DNA of 64,000 nt, taken from positions 1 to 64,000 of the forward strand of contig DAIDHS010000007.1 of the NCBI GenBank assembly GCA_027451985.1, read 5' to 3'. Position numbers and translations under genes: made by a program. Origin of the DNA: Elusimicrobiota bacterium. GTDB taxonomy: Bacteria; Elusimicrobiota; Elusimicrobia; UBA1565; UBA9628. A model generated the notes under the pieces. That model made no database searches. It was not told the origin of the DNA and saw nothing but the letters and a program-made list of their open reading frames with translations. Below, piece after piece: positions 43,991-52,092 of this stretch (positions within the stretch are counted from its first letter, which is position 1; the number at the start of each line of letters is the position of its first letter).

Positions 43991-45010
43991 ATGGCACGCA
44001 TCTACCAGCGCAGCGGCAAAAACGGGACCTATTGGTACCTAGATTATGCCGTGGACGGCCGGCGCGTGCGCAAGCGGGTGGGGAAGTCCAAGCGCCTGGC
44101 GGACCTGGCCCTGGCCGATGTCCAGGTCAAGATCGAAAGAAAAGAGTTGGGCTTCGCCGCCAAGGATCGAAATTTTACCGAGTTCGTCCAGGAATACCTG
44201 AACTACGCCAAGAGCAACAAGGCCGCGCTATCCTACGATCGAGACATTCGGACTCTCAAGATCTTCTCCGATTTCATGCAGGCTGGTCGCCTAAGCGCGA
44301 TTACAGCCGCCAAGCTCGAAGCCTATAAGGCCCGCAGGCGCGAGCAGGGAGCAATGGCCTCCACCGTCAATCGAGAGTTGAATACCATCAAGGCCATGCT
44401 TAACAAGGCCGTGGCGTGGGGGGCTTTGGCTCAAAACCCGGCCAAGTCGGTGCAAAAATTCAAGGAGCCCAAGCGGCAAGTGCGGTACCTGACCAAAGAG
44501 CAGGCCCGCGCCGCTCTTAAGGCCGCTGATGAGCGTTTAAAGCCCATCCTTGAAACTTTCCTGCACACCGGCCTGCGCCGCGACGAGCTCATCCACTTGA
44601 CTTGGGCTGACATCGACTTCAAGAATAAGGTTCTTTCGGTCCAAGCCAAGGACGGCTGGCACCCCAAGGACTACGAAGTCCGGCATATCCCCATGACGGA
44701 TCGCCTTATCAAGGTTTTGCAGGCCCATCCCAAAAGGGATGGTTCCTATATATTCAGGAATGGTGGCGGCCACATCCTCGATGGCAATGTCTTATCCCGT
44801 GATTTCAGGGTCCTTTTCCGCCGTTGCGGTATCAAGAACGCCTCGGTCCATATCCTGCGCCACACATTCGCCAGCCATTTAGTTATGAATGGGGCGGACA
44901 TCTATACGGTCCAAAAGCTCCTGGGCCATTCCAGCATTAAGACCACGGAAATTTACGCCCACCTGGCTCCGGATTACCTCCGCTCAGCTATCCAAAAGCT
45001 GGAGTATTAG
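43991..45010 (+). CDS. Tyrosine recombinase/phage-type integrase of the island
   Basis: 339 aa from the ATG 6 nt after the CATAAT box. The N-terminal arm-binding region starts MARIYQRSGKNGTYWYLDY; the core-binding SAM-like domain spans about 60-160. The catalytic domain has Arg196 (HTGLRRDEL), His287 and Arg290 (HILRHTFASH), His313 (LLGHSS) and nucleophile Tyr322 (TTEIYAH), a complete active site. It lies 47 bp after the tRNA-Glu it targets and presumably makes and resolves the 51-bp repeats. Confidence 0.95.
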   Translation: MARIYQRSGKNGTYWYLDYAVDGRRVRKRVGKSKRLADLALADVQVKIERKELGFAAKDRNFTEFVQEYLNYAKSNKAALSYDRDIRTLKIFSDFMQAGRLSAITAAKLEAYKARRREQGAMASTVNRELNTIKAMLNKAVAWGALAQNPAKSVQKFKEPKRQVRYLTKEQARAALKAADERLKPILETFLHTGLRRDELIHLTWADIDFKNKVLSVQAKDGWHPKDYEVRHIPMTDRLIKVLQAHPKRDGSYIFRNGGGHILDGNVLSRDFRVLFRRCGIKNASVHILRHTFASHLVMNGADIYTVQKLLGHSSIKTTEIYAHLAPDYLRSAIQKLEY

Positions 45011-45043
45011 GGGGAGGGGATTGGGCCGGGAAACATATTATTC

Positions 45044-45082
45044 ATTTCGCGATTTGCGAAATACGAAATTATCTGTTATACT
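45044..45082 (+). promoter_or_regulatory. Promoter and operator of the winged-helix/nucleotidyltransferase pair
   Basis: Inverted repeat ATTTCGC-GATTT-GCGAAAT (45044-45062), with a further ACGAAAT half-site at 45063-45069. It overlaps -35 TTGCGA (45054-45059); the 17-bp spacer leads to -10 TATACT (45077-45082), which ends 6 nt before the ATG at 45089. A dimer bound at the repeat would block RNA polymerase, as in autoregulated toxin-antitoxin operons. The predicted transcript is leaderless. Confidence 0.75.
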
Positions 45083-45088
45083 CTTAGC

Positions 45089-45625
45089 ATGCAAGCTCTA
45101 CAAGGCGTTAAACCGCAAGATATTCTTGTCTTGCTCAAGCTCAAGCTCAATGAAGACCGCTCCTGGCGGCTGGTGGACCTGGCCCAGGAACTGGGGCTTT
45201 CCGTCTCCGAGGTCAGCATGGCCTTGGAGCGGGCCCGGAATTCCGGCCTCATCGACAGCGCGAAAAAAAGAGTCATGCGCTCCGCGCTTGAGGAATTCAT
45301 TCTCCACGGCTTAAAATACGTCTATCCGGCCCAGCCCGGCCCCGTGTGCCGGGGGATTCCCACGGCCCATTCCGCGCCGCCCATCGCCCATCGCATCGTC
45401 TCCGATGACAACGACCAATATGTCTGGCCGGACGCGGATGGCTCCTTGCGCGGGCAAGCCATCGAGCCGCTCTATGGCTCGGTTCCTGCGGCCGCGCGCA
45501 AGGACCCCAAACTTCATGAGATGCTGGCCCTCATCGACGCCCTTCGCGCAGGCCGGGCGCGGGAGCGAAGCATCGCCGCAGAGGAGATTAAACAACGCCT
45601 CCATGGGGACAGCAAAAAACACTAA
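45089..45625 (+). CDS. Winged-helix DNA-binding protein, putative antitoxin
   Basis: 178 aa. Residues 10-60 form an HTH (VDLAQELGLSVSEVSMALER, then ARNSGLID), MarR/IclR-like. The C-terminal half carries PLYGSVPAAARKDPKLHEML and a basic end, a conserved extension in this family. It overlaps the nucleotidyltransferase gene by 23 bp. By position and type it parallels AbiEi, the winged-helix antitoxin and autorepressor of AbiE systems, but it is not a recognisable AbiEi homologue over its full length. Confidence 0.75.
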   Translation: MQALQGVKPQDILVLLKLKLNEDRSWRLVDLAQELGLSVSEVSMALERARNSGLIDSAKKRVMRSALEEFILHGLKYVYPAQPGPVCRGIPTAHSAPPIAHRIVSDDNDQYVWPDADGSLRGQAIEPLYGSVPAAARKDPKLHEMLALIDALRAGRARERSIAAEEIKQRLHGDSKKH

Positions 45626-46307
45626 AAATCTGACGTTGCTCTCCATCGTGGCGCGGGGCCTGCAAAGCCTTAAGGAAAAAGTCGTCTTTGTCGGAGGCGC
45701 GACTATCGACCTCCACATGGACCCGGCCGCGCCTGAAAGCCGTCCCACGGACGACGTGGACTGCGTGGTCGAAATCGCCACCAGGGGTCAATATCACGAT
45801 TTCGAGGAGCAACTCCGCAAGCTGGGCTTTGCCCATCCGCTAGGAGAAAAAGCGCCCATCTGCCGATGGAAATTCCAAGGCGTCCAAGTCGATGTCATGC
45901 CCACAAAAGGCGCGGCCTTGGGCTTTAGCAACCGCTGGTATCAAGATGGGATGGAACGCGCGGAACGCTTTACACTCGCGGATGGCACGGGAATTTTGGC
46001 GTTCTCCGTGCCCTATTTGCTGGCTTCTAAAATAGAGGCCTTCCTTGACCGCGGCAAAGACGATTACTTGGCCAGCCACGACATGGAGGACATCATAGCT
46101 CTGTTAGATGGCTGTCCCGATATCGAAGATACAATCCGAAAAGCTCCCGCAGATCTTCGGGAATATCTGGCTATGCAGTTTAGCCGGATGCTTGATACTG
46201 AGAGCTTCTTGCATGGTCTGGATGGCAATTTAAAAACCGGCCCCGCAGGCTCCCAACGAGTTGAACGCTGCCTTGCCATCCTCAGACGCATCACCCAACA
46301 TAAGTAA
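45603..46307 (+). CDS. AbiEii/DUF1814-like nucleotidyltransferase, putative toxin
   Basis: 234 aa from the ATG inside the end of the winged-helix gene; the longer frame runs antisense-like through that gene and is rejected. The nucleotidyltransferase signature is VFVGGATIDLHMDP followed by TDDVDCVVEI (metal-binding Asp-x-Asp). A downstream LLASKIEAFLDRGKDDYLAS and DMEDIIALLD reproduces the K...R..KD..D pattern of AbiEii-type toxins. Such proteins act in type IV-like abortive infection systems by transferring nucleotides, possibly to tRNA. Toxicity here is inferred. Confidence 0.75.
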   Translation: MGTAKNTKNLTLLSIVARGLQSLKEKVVFVGGATIDLHMDPAAPESRPTDDVDCVVEIATRGQYHDFEEQLRKLGFAHPLGEKAPICRWKFQGVQVDVMPTKGAALGFSNRWYQDGMERAERFTLADGTGILAFSVPYLLASKIEAFLDRGKDDYLASHDMEDIIALLDGCPDIEDTIRKAPADLREYLAMQFSRMLDTESFLHGLDGNLKTGPAGSQRVERCLAILRRITQHK

Positions 46308-46367
46308 TATTTGCACCGCTTAACCTCACCGTATCCCACGCCGTAGTTCGTTCGCTGCTGCCCCGCC

Positions 46368-46574
46368 CTAATTCAAATCAATCTCTACCCGCCTTTTGCT
46401 CCGCCCATCCGTCTCCCGACCCTTCAACCACGCCACCAAACTCGCCTGATTAAACCGTACCAATGTTCCCAACTTCACCACCGGAATATACCGCTCATGC
46501 ACCCACTGATAGATGGTCCTGGGCTTGACTTGCAGCCACTGGGCCACCTCCTCAACCGTCAAAAGCTTGTCCAT
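46368..46574 (-). CDS. Excisionase-like helix-turn-helix protein (AlpA/MerR-type HTH_17)
   Basis: 68 aa. The start MDKLLTVEEVAQWLQVKPRT is the classic HTH_17 pattern, followed by IYQWVHERYIPVVKLGTLVR and RFNQASLVAWL, as in small excisionase or AlpA proteins. The likely role is directing excision by the island integrase. The gene lies on the opposite strand, downstream of the hairpin and the 9-bp site clusters. Confidence 0.85.
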   Translation of the reverse strand: MDKLLTVEEVAQWLQVKPRTIYQWVHERYIPVVKLGTLVRFNQASLVAWLKGRETDGRSKRRVEIDLN

Positions 46575-46633
46575 CCCTTACCCGTTTATTCCAATTCCCT
46601 CAAGAAATTATTTCCCGCTTCTCCCCGCCCTTC

Positions 46634-46733
46634 GCCCGCCAGCCTCCTGACCACCCCATCACTCTTCTACTCTCCTGGTTGTGAGGGGGTGGTCAGGAGG
46701 CTCGAAGCCGCGCTTTTTGGCGCAAAGGCGGGC
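46634..46733. repeat. Large two-tier hairpin upstream of the excisionase gene
   Basis: A perfect 17-bp inverted repeat, AGCCTCCTGACCACCCC (46641-46657) against 46686-46702, with a 28-nt loop. It is framed by an outer 7-bp pair GCCCGCC (46634-46640)/GGCGGGC (46727-46733). No coding frame explains it, and there is no T-tract after the stem, so it is not a simple terminator. Candidates are a replication or nicking structure, or a structured RNA. Confidence 0.7.
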
Positions 46734-46784
46734 AAAAAGTGCCGCTCGTCCCTCCATTTTTCGCAATCGCCTCCGTCACTTTTC

Positions 46785-46863
46785 AACGTCTAGGTTTCTA
46801 GACGTTGCCCTAGACGTTGGATTTTCCCTACGTCTGCAATAACAGACGTAGGTGCAGACGTAG
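46785..46863. repeat. Two matching clusters of 9-bp sites (iteron-like)
   Basis: Cluster 1: AACGTCTAG (46785-46793), 4 bp, CTAGACGTT (46798-46806), 3 bp, CTAGACGTT (46810-46818). Cluster 2: CTACGTCTG (46828-46836), 6 bp, CAGACGTAG (46843-46851), 3 bp, CAGACGTAG (46855-46863). Each is an inverted pair followed 3 bp later by a direct copy, around the shared core AGACGT. The layout resembles iterons or operator arrays bound by a dimeric protein. The remaining bases of 46575-46917 hold no credible gene. Confidence 0.8.
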
Positions 46864-46917
46864 CATTCTGCCGCTTTGACGCCTAAAATCCGACCACTTC
46901 GCGGGGCCATTGACGCT

Positions 46918-47685
46918 CTATTTCCCACGTCCCGCCCGCGCTCGCCGGGCCAGTATCTTGCGGGAAATCTTCCGACCGATGAGCTGCTTTTGCGCCAGAT
47001 TCTTGAAGTCTTGCGCCGATTCCCGCCGCACAAAGTCAGCCCGACGCCCGGACTCGACCCAGCTTTTTATCTCCTGGAGTCGGCCCAAAATCAGCTTTTG
47101 CTCCAAGCTTTGCAGGGCGTTGCCGGGCTCCGTGGCCAGTGCCAGTGCCTGGCTTGAGGGCAGGATATCCTGGAGCATCACGTCGCACGCCTTGGCCATC
47201 ACCACGTCCTTAAGCCCGAAGCCGGCAGCGCCCATCTTGGCCAAATCCAGCAGGTCCGCGGTGGATAAGACCCGCGCGGTCATCACGTGGTGCTCGTCTT
47301 GCGGTACCTTTTCCAGCAGTTCCTTTATGGTCTCAAGCGGGAGGTGATAGGCCTTCCGTAGGGTCAGGATGGTTCCCAAAAGCTCCAAATGGTCAGGGTA
47401 AACGTAGTAATCTGCTTTGTCACCGGTGCGATGGACCGGAGCCGGTAAGAGCCCAAGTTTAGCTGAGCTATAGGCCTTAAGCTCCCGCAGGCTGAGCCTG
47501 GATTCCAGCAAAGTCTCGACCACTTCCAGGAAATCCGCATCCTTGACTAGCACTCGCGGCACCGCTGTTCCGGCCTTGTCCGCCTTCCATTTCTCTTGGG
47601 CGTAATACTTCAGCAGACCCTCAAAACCATGGACCGGCAACTTATTTATCTCTTCTTCAGATGGCCATTTCTTCTCATCCATCAT
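46918..47685 (-). CDS. MerR-like HTH protein of the island
   Basis: 255 aa. The central region (about 60-115) has a MerR-type winged helix: SLRELKAYSSAKLGLLPAPV, then DHLELLGTILTLRKAYHLPL and ETIKELL. The N-terminus is acidic, and the C-terminus is strongly basic (RKILARRARAGRGK), suggesting extra DNA contact. Its stop lies 55 bp from the 9-bp site clusters. It is a natural candidate to bind them as an initiator, partition or master regulator protein; this is inference. Confidence 0.7.
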   Translation of the reverse strand: MMDEKKWPSEEEINKLPVHGFEGLLKYYAQEKWKADKAGTAVPRVLVKDADFLEVVETLLESRLSLRELKAYSSAKLGLLPAPVHRTGDKADYYVYPDHLELLGTILTLRKAYHLPLETIKELLEKVPQDEHHVMTARVLSTADLLDLAKMGAAGFGLKDVVMAKACDVMLQDILPSSQALALATEPGNALQSLEQKLILGRLQEIKSWVESGRRADFVRRESAQDFKNLAQKQLIGRKISRKILARRARAGRGK

Positions 47686-48003
47686 GCCAAAAGCCCTCGC
47701 TCCCGCATTATTTTCAAGCCAGCAGGCAGTTATTTTACCTTATCGATATCATCAGAACCTCCTCTCTATCGTCGCGTGGCCTATGCTTGGTACTTAAAAG
47801 ATTTGCGACAACTCATCAAAGCCCCTAAGGTCACGGATAATAATCGCGATGAAGCTCTTGGATGCGCCATAAACCATTTTAATCTAGAACTTTTATAAAT
47901 AGCCCCGAATGTCCGGACACTTTGTATGATCCTTGGTATTGGGAAACTGTTTTTGTATGGTGTCTTGCATTAGCAAGTATTATCTCCTCCTACTAGCGTT
48001 CTG
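47686..48003. other. Intergenic region of the island, no clear gene
   Basis: 318 bp between the MerR-like gene and the GT39-like gene. A short plus-strand open frame ends at 47898 (…VAYAWYLKDLRQLIKAP… and …INHFNLELL) and may be the tail of a lost gene, since its 5' part runs antisense through the MerR-like gene. The stretch is AT-richer than its surroundings. No tRNA, repeat or terminator was recognised. Confidence 0.4.
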
Positions 48004-49602
48004 ATGCGGCGTTCTGCGCGTTTTTACGGCCTCCTTTCGGTCCTTATCTCTTGGGGCCTATTTCTTTTTCTGCTTGCTCGCGTCTGGCCGTATCAAGGCG
48101 TCTTGACCGGTGAAGCACAGGGCGGCGCGGCGGCCTACGCTTGGATTCACCAAATCCCAGGCATGTTCTTGAGACCAACCGTCTCGCTCTTCGGCTGGAA
48201 AATCCCCCTGATGTACAACTATTTCCACGGCCCATGGGGCATCTACCTGTTGGCACCGTTTGTGGCTTTGGGCGGATGCACGCTGGCGACTCTGCGAATT
48301 TACTCCGCGTTCATGTTTTTACTCGCGATTTGGGGGACTTGGCGCATAACGTTCCTTGTTACCAAAGATGAAATAGCAGCGTTTATGGCCGCGACCCTGC
48401 TGGCCGTCTGCCCCGCAATGATTATGACGCGCAGCGAATCGCTCAGCGCGCCGGACGTTGCGGCCTCGGTCTGGACTTTGGTGTTCGCCCTATCTTATGT
48501 CCGCACGCGCAAAACGACGCATGCTTGGGCGGCTTGCGCCGCCTTTTTTCTCGGGCTCTGCACGCGGACCTGGGTCGCCGGCCTCGGCGTCGGCTTGCTG
48601 CTTTATGCGGCGCTGACTTGGAAGCATGTTCTGAATTTGCTGCCGCCATCGTCTCAAGCCCGAGAAAGGCTCATCTGCGGCGGCGCGATTGTGGCTGGGA
48701 TTTTCGTGTTTCCCATCCTGGCTTATAATGCGACCCACGGCTGGGTCAGCGTATTGTTTTATGCGAATGATACGGTTCAACGGCACGGATTACGTTGTGG
48801 CTTGCCCGGCTATGCCGCATGTAGCAATCTGGCGTATTGGACGAATTTGAAGTTCAACGTACACCAATTAAAAATCATGTGCGACGGCACCAGGCTGGTT
48901 ATTTTCAGGGAGCCTTGGCATTGGCTTTATGTCGGACTACTTTTGATTTCTTTCGTTTTCACTCTAAGAAACTCTTGGCGCCGGCGTACGCTTTGGAATT
49001 CTTCAGCGGCGTTGTGGATTGTCGCTCTGGGCTATTTTCTTGTCGCAGCCATTACTCCGACAACCCAAACCATCAGCCATCTGACCTGCTTGATTCCCAT
49101 TCTGGCCGTACTGTCGGTTTTATGGATTGCGGCTGTTCCCATAAAGAGGAGGCGGATTGCCATTATCGTCATGGCAGTGGCTTGCGTTGTCCAGTTTTCC
49201 GGTGACGTATGGCTTTTCCGTAAGTGGAATGTGGATGTTGCTGCGCATCATTGGTACGAAATGTCACCCTTGGTGATTGACGTTTGCCATTGGGCAGGTA
49301 AGGAGGCGCGAACCCCCGTCGTCTCCCTATCACAACCTTTTACCGAGGCCGCGCCTTATTTTTCGCAGGGCCGCGCGATTCTCCTTCCATGGCCCTACTG
49401 GGAACCTCATTACCGTATGCCGTGGAAACAGTGGCTGCTGCGCAAGGACAAGCCTTACTTTCTTACTGAAGACAGCCTGGAGACTGCTAAGGTCGCTGAA
49501 CTTAAAGCCGAGGCGAAAAAACTGGGCGTTGCCTTGGTCAGAGTCAAGGTTTTCCCTGATCCATTGGGCCACCCCGCATTTGAAGTTTACCGGGTTAGAT
49601 GA
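48004..49602 (+). CDS. GT39/ArnT-like polytopic glycosyltransferase (island cargo)
   Basis: 532 aa with about 11 transmembrane segments. The first periplasmic loop (LTGEAQGGAAAYAW) and the overall pattern (YNYFHGPWGIYLLAPFVAL, ATLLAVCPAMIMTRSESLSA) resemble GT-C enzymes of the ArnT/PMT class that use polyprenyl-linked sugars. A 90-residue C-terminal periplasmic domain follows. Its stop overlaps the start of the SGNH/TPR gene (ATGA), so the two cargo proteins are made together and probably modify a cell-surface polymer. Confidence 0.75.
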   Translation: MRRSARFYGLLSVLISWGLFLFLLARVWPYQGVLTGEAQGGAAAYAWIHQIPGMFLRPTVSLFGWKIPLMYNYFHGPWGIYLLAPFVALGGCTLATLRIYSAFMFLLAIWGTWRITFLVTKDEIAAFMAATLLAVCPAMIMTRSESLSAPDVAASVWTLVFALSYVRTRKTTHAWAACAAFFLGLCTRTWVAGLGVGLLLYAALTWKHVLNLLPPSSQARERLICGGAIVAGIFVFPILAYNATHGWVSVLFYANDTVQRHGLRCGLPGYAACSNLAYWTNLKFNVHQLKIMCDGTRLVIFREPWHWLYVGLLLISFVFTLRNSWRRRTLWNSSAALWIVALGYFLVAAITPTTQTISHLTCLIPILAVLSVLWIAAVPIKRRRIAIIVMAVACVVQFSGDVWLFRKWNVDVAAHHWYEMSPLVIDVCHWAGKEARTPVVSLSQPFTEAAPYFSQGRAILLPWPYWEPHYRMPWKQWLLRKDKPYFLTEDSLETAKVAELKAEAKKLGVALVRVKVFPDPLGHPAFEVYRVR

Positions 49603-51311
49603 AAATAAGCATGCTGCGTAAGGCCTTCATTTTCCTTAGAAACACCGCATTAGGACTGGGAAGCGTTTTAGCCGTTTTGGCCGCAGTTGAGCTTTGTGCG
49701 CGCGGACTTTGGGGGAGGCCGTCTCTCGCCCCTCTGCCGCAGGGCTTCCAGTATAACTATACGGACACCTTGACGCCCTTTTTTAAGCCCGCGGAGCGCC
49801 TGCCGGGCGGATATGTGCTTTACAAGTCTGCCCGTGTCGGGGCGGCGCCCGAGACTTTTGTCATGCCCAAGCTGGCGGGCGACTACCGCATCATGATCAT
49901 CGGCGGTTCGGTCGCAGTACCCATCGGCGAGTTCCGGCAATTCTGGCCCATCGTGGAGAAGCTCTTCGGACCCAGGCATCGGGTCGAGCTCATTACCTGC
50001 GGCATGCCCGGCTATGACAGCGGCCAGAGCCTGGATGTTCTGCATAGGATTTTGCGCTATAAGCCAAATCTCATCATAGACATGGACGGTAACAACGAAT
50101 ACGGTCGCACCGAGATGACTCCTCTGCAAATTCGTCTCTACTTGGCGGATCGCGCCATGAGCCGTCTTTGGATATATCGGGGATTCAAAAAGCTTATTCG
50201 CGCCCATTTAGATGCCTGGGATGCGGGTACACCGGTTCCCGCTGGCACAACAGAGTTGAACTTCGAAAGGAACCTGCGAAGTATTGTTCAGCTCTGCCGT
50301 TCGCACGGCGTACGCATCGTGCTCTGCACTTTGCCGGCCAACCTTCGCGACATGCCGCCAATGGCGCGGGCGCCACGGTGGAGCGACCGCGTTTTTTTTA
50401 TGGCCATGCAAGCCTACCAAGCCCGGGATAATTCCCGTGCGGCAGCGCTTTTTAACGCTTATCTCGGCAAGCACCCGACCAATCCGGCTGCGCATTATTA
50501 CCTGGGCCGCACGCTTGAACGTTTGAGGCATCCTAGAGAGGCTGTCCGGCAATACGACCTGGCCGCAGACTGGGATAAGCCCGGAAGCCGGACGCCGCCG
50601 GACCGCAACGCGGATATCCGGCGCATCGCGCGTCGGGAGGGCGTGCCGCTGGCAGACTTGGCGCGGCTCTTGGGCTCCTGGGCCAAGTTGCCCGGGGCTC
50701 CCGGCGATTCGCTCTTTTTCGACAACTGCCACGTATGGGCTGCTGGCAATCCGATCCTGCTTCAGGATATTTTATCCGCCGCGTTTCCAAAAAATCAGAA
50801 GCTCAAGGTGACAGCCAAAGAACCATCATCCTGGTTGCCGCGCCCTTTCCCTACAGTGCATATGTTGCTCGCGGCCGCTGGTGAGATCACTTTGCCTGTG
50901 GCGAACCAAGGTGAGAATTTAAGCGAAGTGTCCATTGAACTCATGCGGCGCGCCTACCGTGCCAACCCCCGGCTCTTCATGCGGACGCTAATGGCACCGA
51001 AGACTGTTCTCAAGAAATCACTTTGGCCCTGGGACCCTGGAACTGTCGAGCGCATGATGCGACAGTGGCCCTTTATTCTTAGTGTCGCAGGGGAAATGTT
51101 TCGCCGCGAAGGACGTTACAAGCAGGCCTTATTCTGCGCTAAACGCAGTTTGAAACTAGCCCCTGGAGGGGAAGAAGCCCTTTTGGTTAAAGCTCTGGCG
51201 CTTAATCGATTAGGCCAACAGGCGCGGGCTAGAGCAATTTTGCGCCGACTTGTGCGCGCTCATCCAGATCAGAGGGATATTCTTCTTTGGGCCAAGACTA
51301 TAGGCGCATGA
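49599..51311 (+). CDS. Membrane-anchored SGNH hydrolase with TPR repeats (island cargo)
   Basis: 570 aa: an N-terminal anchor (LGLGSVLAVLAAVELCARGL), then an SGNH domain with block I IIGGSVAVP (GGSV in place of GDSx), GMPGYDSGQSL, block III DMDGNNEYG and block V FFDNCHVWAAGN (catalytic Asp/His). TPR-like pairs interrupt it (RAAALFNAYLGKHPTNPAAH) and close the protein (ALFCAKRSLKLAPGGEEALL). SGNH domains in such settings add or remove acyl groups on polysaccharides. Coupled to a GT39-like enzyme, a surface-modification role is likely. Confidence 0.8.
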   Translation: MKISMLRKAFIFLRNTALGLGSVLAVLAAVELCARGLWGRPSLAPLPQGFQYNYTDTLTPFFKPAERLPGGYVLYKSARVGAAPETFVMPKLAGDYRIMIIGGSVAVPIGEFRQFWPIVEKLFGPRHRVELITCGMPGYDSGQSLDVLHRILRYKPNLIIDMDGNNEYGRTEMTPLQIRLYLADRAMSRLWIYRGFKKLIRAHLDAWDAGTPVPAGTTELNFERNLRSIVQLCRSHGVRIVLCTLPANLRDMPPMARAPRWSDRVFFMAMQAYQARDNSRAAALFNAYLGKHPTNPAAHYYLGRTLERLRHPREAVRQYDLAADWDKPGSRTPPDRNADIRRIARREGVPLADLARLLGSWAKLPGAPGDSLFFDNCHVWAAGNPILLQDILSAAFPKNQKLKVTAKEPSSWLPRPFPTVHMLLAAAGEITLPVANQGENLSEVSIELMRRAYRANPRLFMRTLMAPKTVLKKSLWPWDPGTVERMMRQWPFILSVAGEMFRREGRYKQALFCAKRSLKLAPGGEEALLVKALALNRLGQQARARAILRRLVRAHPDQRDILLWAKTIGA

Positions 51312-51838
51312 GTTTTTGTATGTGGTGGATGGGACATGTCTCTTGCCGGGATATTCAAACGAGCTTAGTATTCGGCCCAGCCAAGAATATAGCGGCACAG
51401 GAACCGTCTTTTGACGAACACTGGCAGGTTAATGGCATTTTGCGTGAAGCTTAACTGGGGGAGCTTAAAGAACTCTCTTTACGATGCCGGCGTGTCGGTC
51501 AACGCTCGGCGCGCCAAGGGCGGCCGGCGCTTCAGCCATTTTTAAACCCGTTTTTCGTTGAACGATTTGCCGTAAGATTGCGCTGTTCGGCCCGTGCGGG
51601 TCAAAAACCTGCGCCCGACATATATTTTGATCCGGTTAAATTCGTATAATTATAAAAGTCAGTTTAGGCTATAGTTTCAAAAATAGCACTAACTAGATTT
51701 GTGCCAAATTTGTGCCATTTTAGGATGAAAACGGGTGTCAACCGATGTCAGCCCATGCAAGCAGGCGCAAACTGATTTCTCGACGAGAAAAGGCCTGAAA
51801 ATGACCTTGTCGACGGAAAAGCCTGAATAGACCCGTTC
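51312..51838. other. Right-end non-coding region of the island with arm-type repeat
   Basis: 527 bp without a convincing gene. A 37-codon open frame (from about 51432, ending AKGGRRFSHF) is unrecognised and may be a remnant. The stretch is AT-rich around 51630-51700. At 51700-51718 lies TGTGCCAAATTTGTGCCAT, the same 19-mer that overlaps the integrase promoter at 43963-43981. Its location about 120 bp inside the right attachment repeat fits an integrase arm site. Confidence 0.6.
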
Positions 51839-51889
51839 GCCCTTTCAAGGCCGAAACACGAGTTCGATTCTCGTCGGGGGCACCACTTT
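51839..51889 (+). repeat. Right attachment repeat (attR) of the island
   Basis: An exact 51-bp copy of 43901-43951, the 3' end of tRNA-Glu with CCA and CTTT. The sequence before it (GACCCGTTC) does not complete a tRNA, so this copy is a non-functional fragment that marks the far end of the island. Confidence 0.93.
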
Positions 51890-52092
51890 CGCGCCGCGCG
51901 CTTTCGCCCATCGCCTTCATTTTCGCCCTGGGCGCCAAAGAGTTGTGGCGCCGGGTTTCCAAGCCTCCGGGCGCTCTAGGCCGTCACGCGCTTGTCATCC
52001 GGAATTGACCCCGCCGCTATGGGTCCGGACCGGCGGCCCGTGATATCCTGTCCTTGATGCTCAATCAACCGTCCGTCTGGAGGAATCAACCC

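Larger units (their letters stand above)
43901..51889. mobile_element. tRNA-Glu integrative island (about 7.9 kb)
   Basis: Bounded by a perfect 51-bp direct repeat of the tRNA-Glu 3' end. It contains a tyrosine integrase next to the intact tRNA, a winged-helix/nucleotidyltransferase pair, an excisionase-like HTH, a MerR-like protein, a hairpin and 9-bp site clusters, and two cargo genes. No conjugation or capsid genes are visible, so it is a small mobilisable or satellite-type island, or a reduced one. Several intergenic stretches are AT-richer than the surrounding chromosome. Confidence 0.9.

Noticed and set aside
45405-45602. Upstream extension of the nucleotidyltransferase
   Set aside because: The 66 extra residues are an out-of-frame reading of the winged-helix gene; the ATG at 45603 gives the expected family start.
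46641-46702. Rho-independent terminator
   Set aside because: The 28-nt loop and the lack of a T-tract after the stem on either strand do not fit; an outer pairing suggests another structural role.
51432-51545. A 37-codon open frame ending in AKGGRRFSHF
   Set aside because: No recognisable family, no promoter or ribosome site, and it lies in the decayed right end of the island; noted only as a possible remnant.
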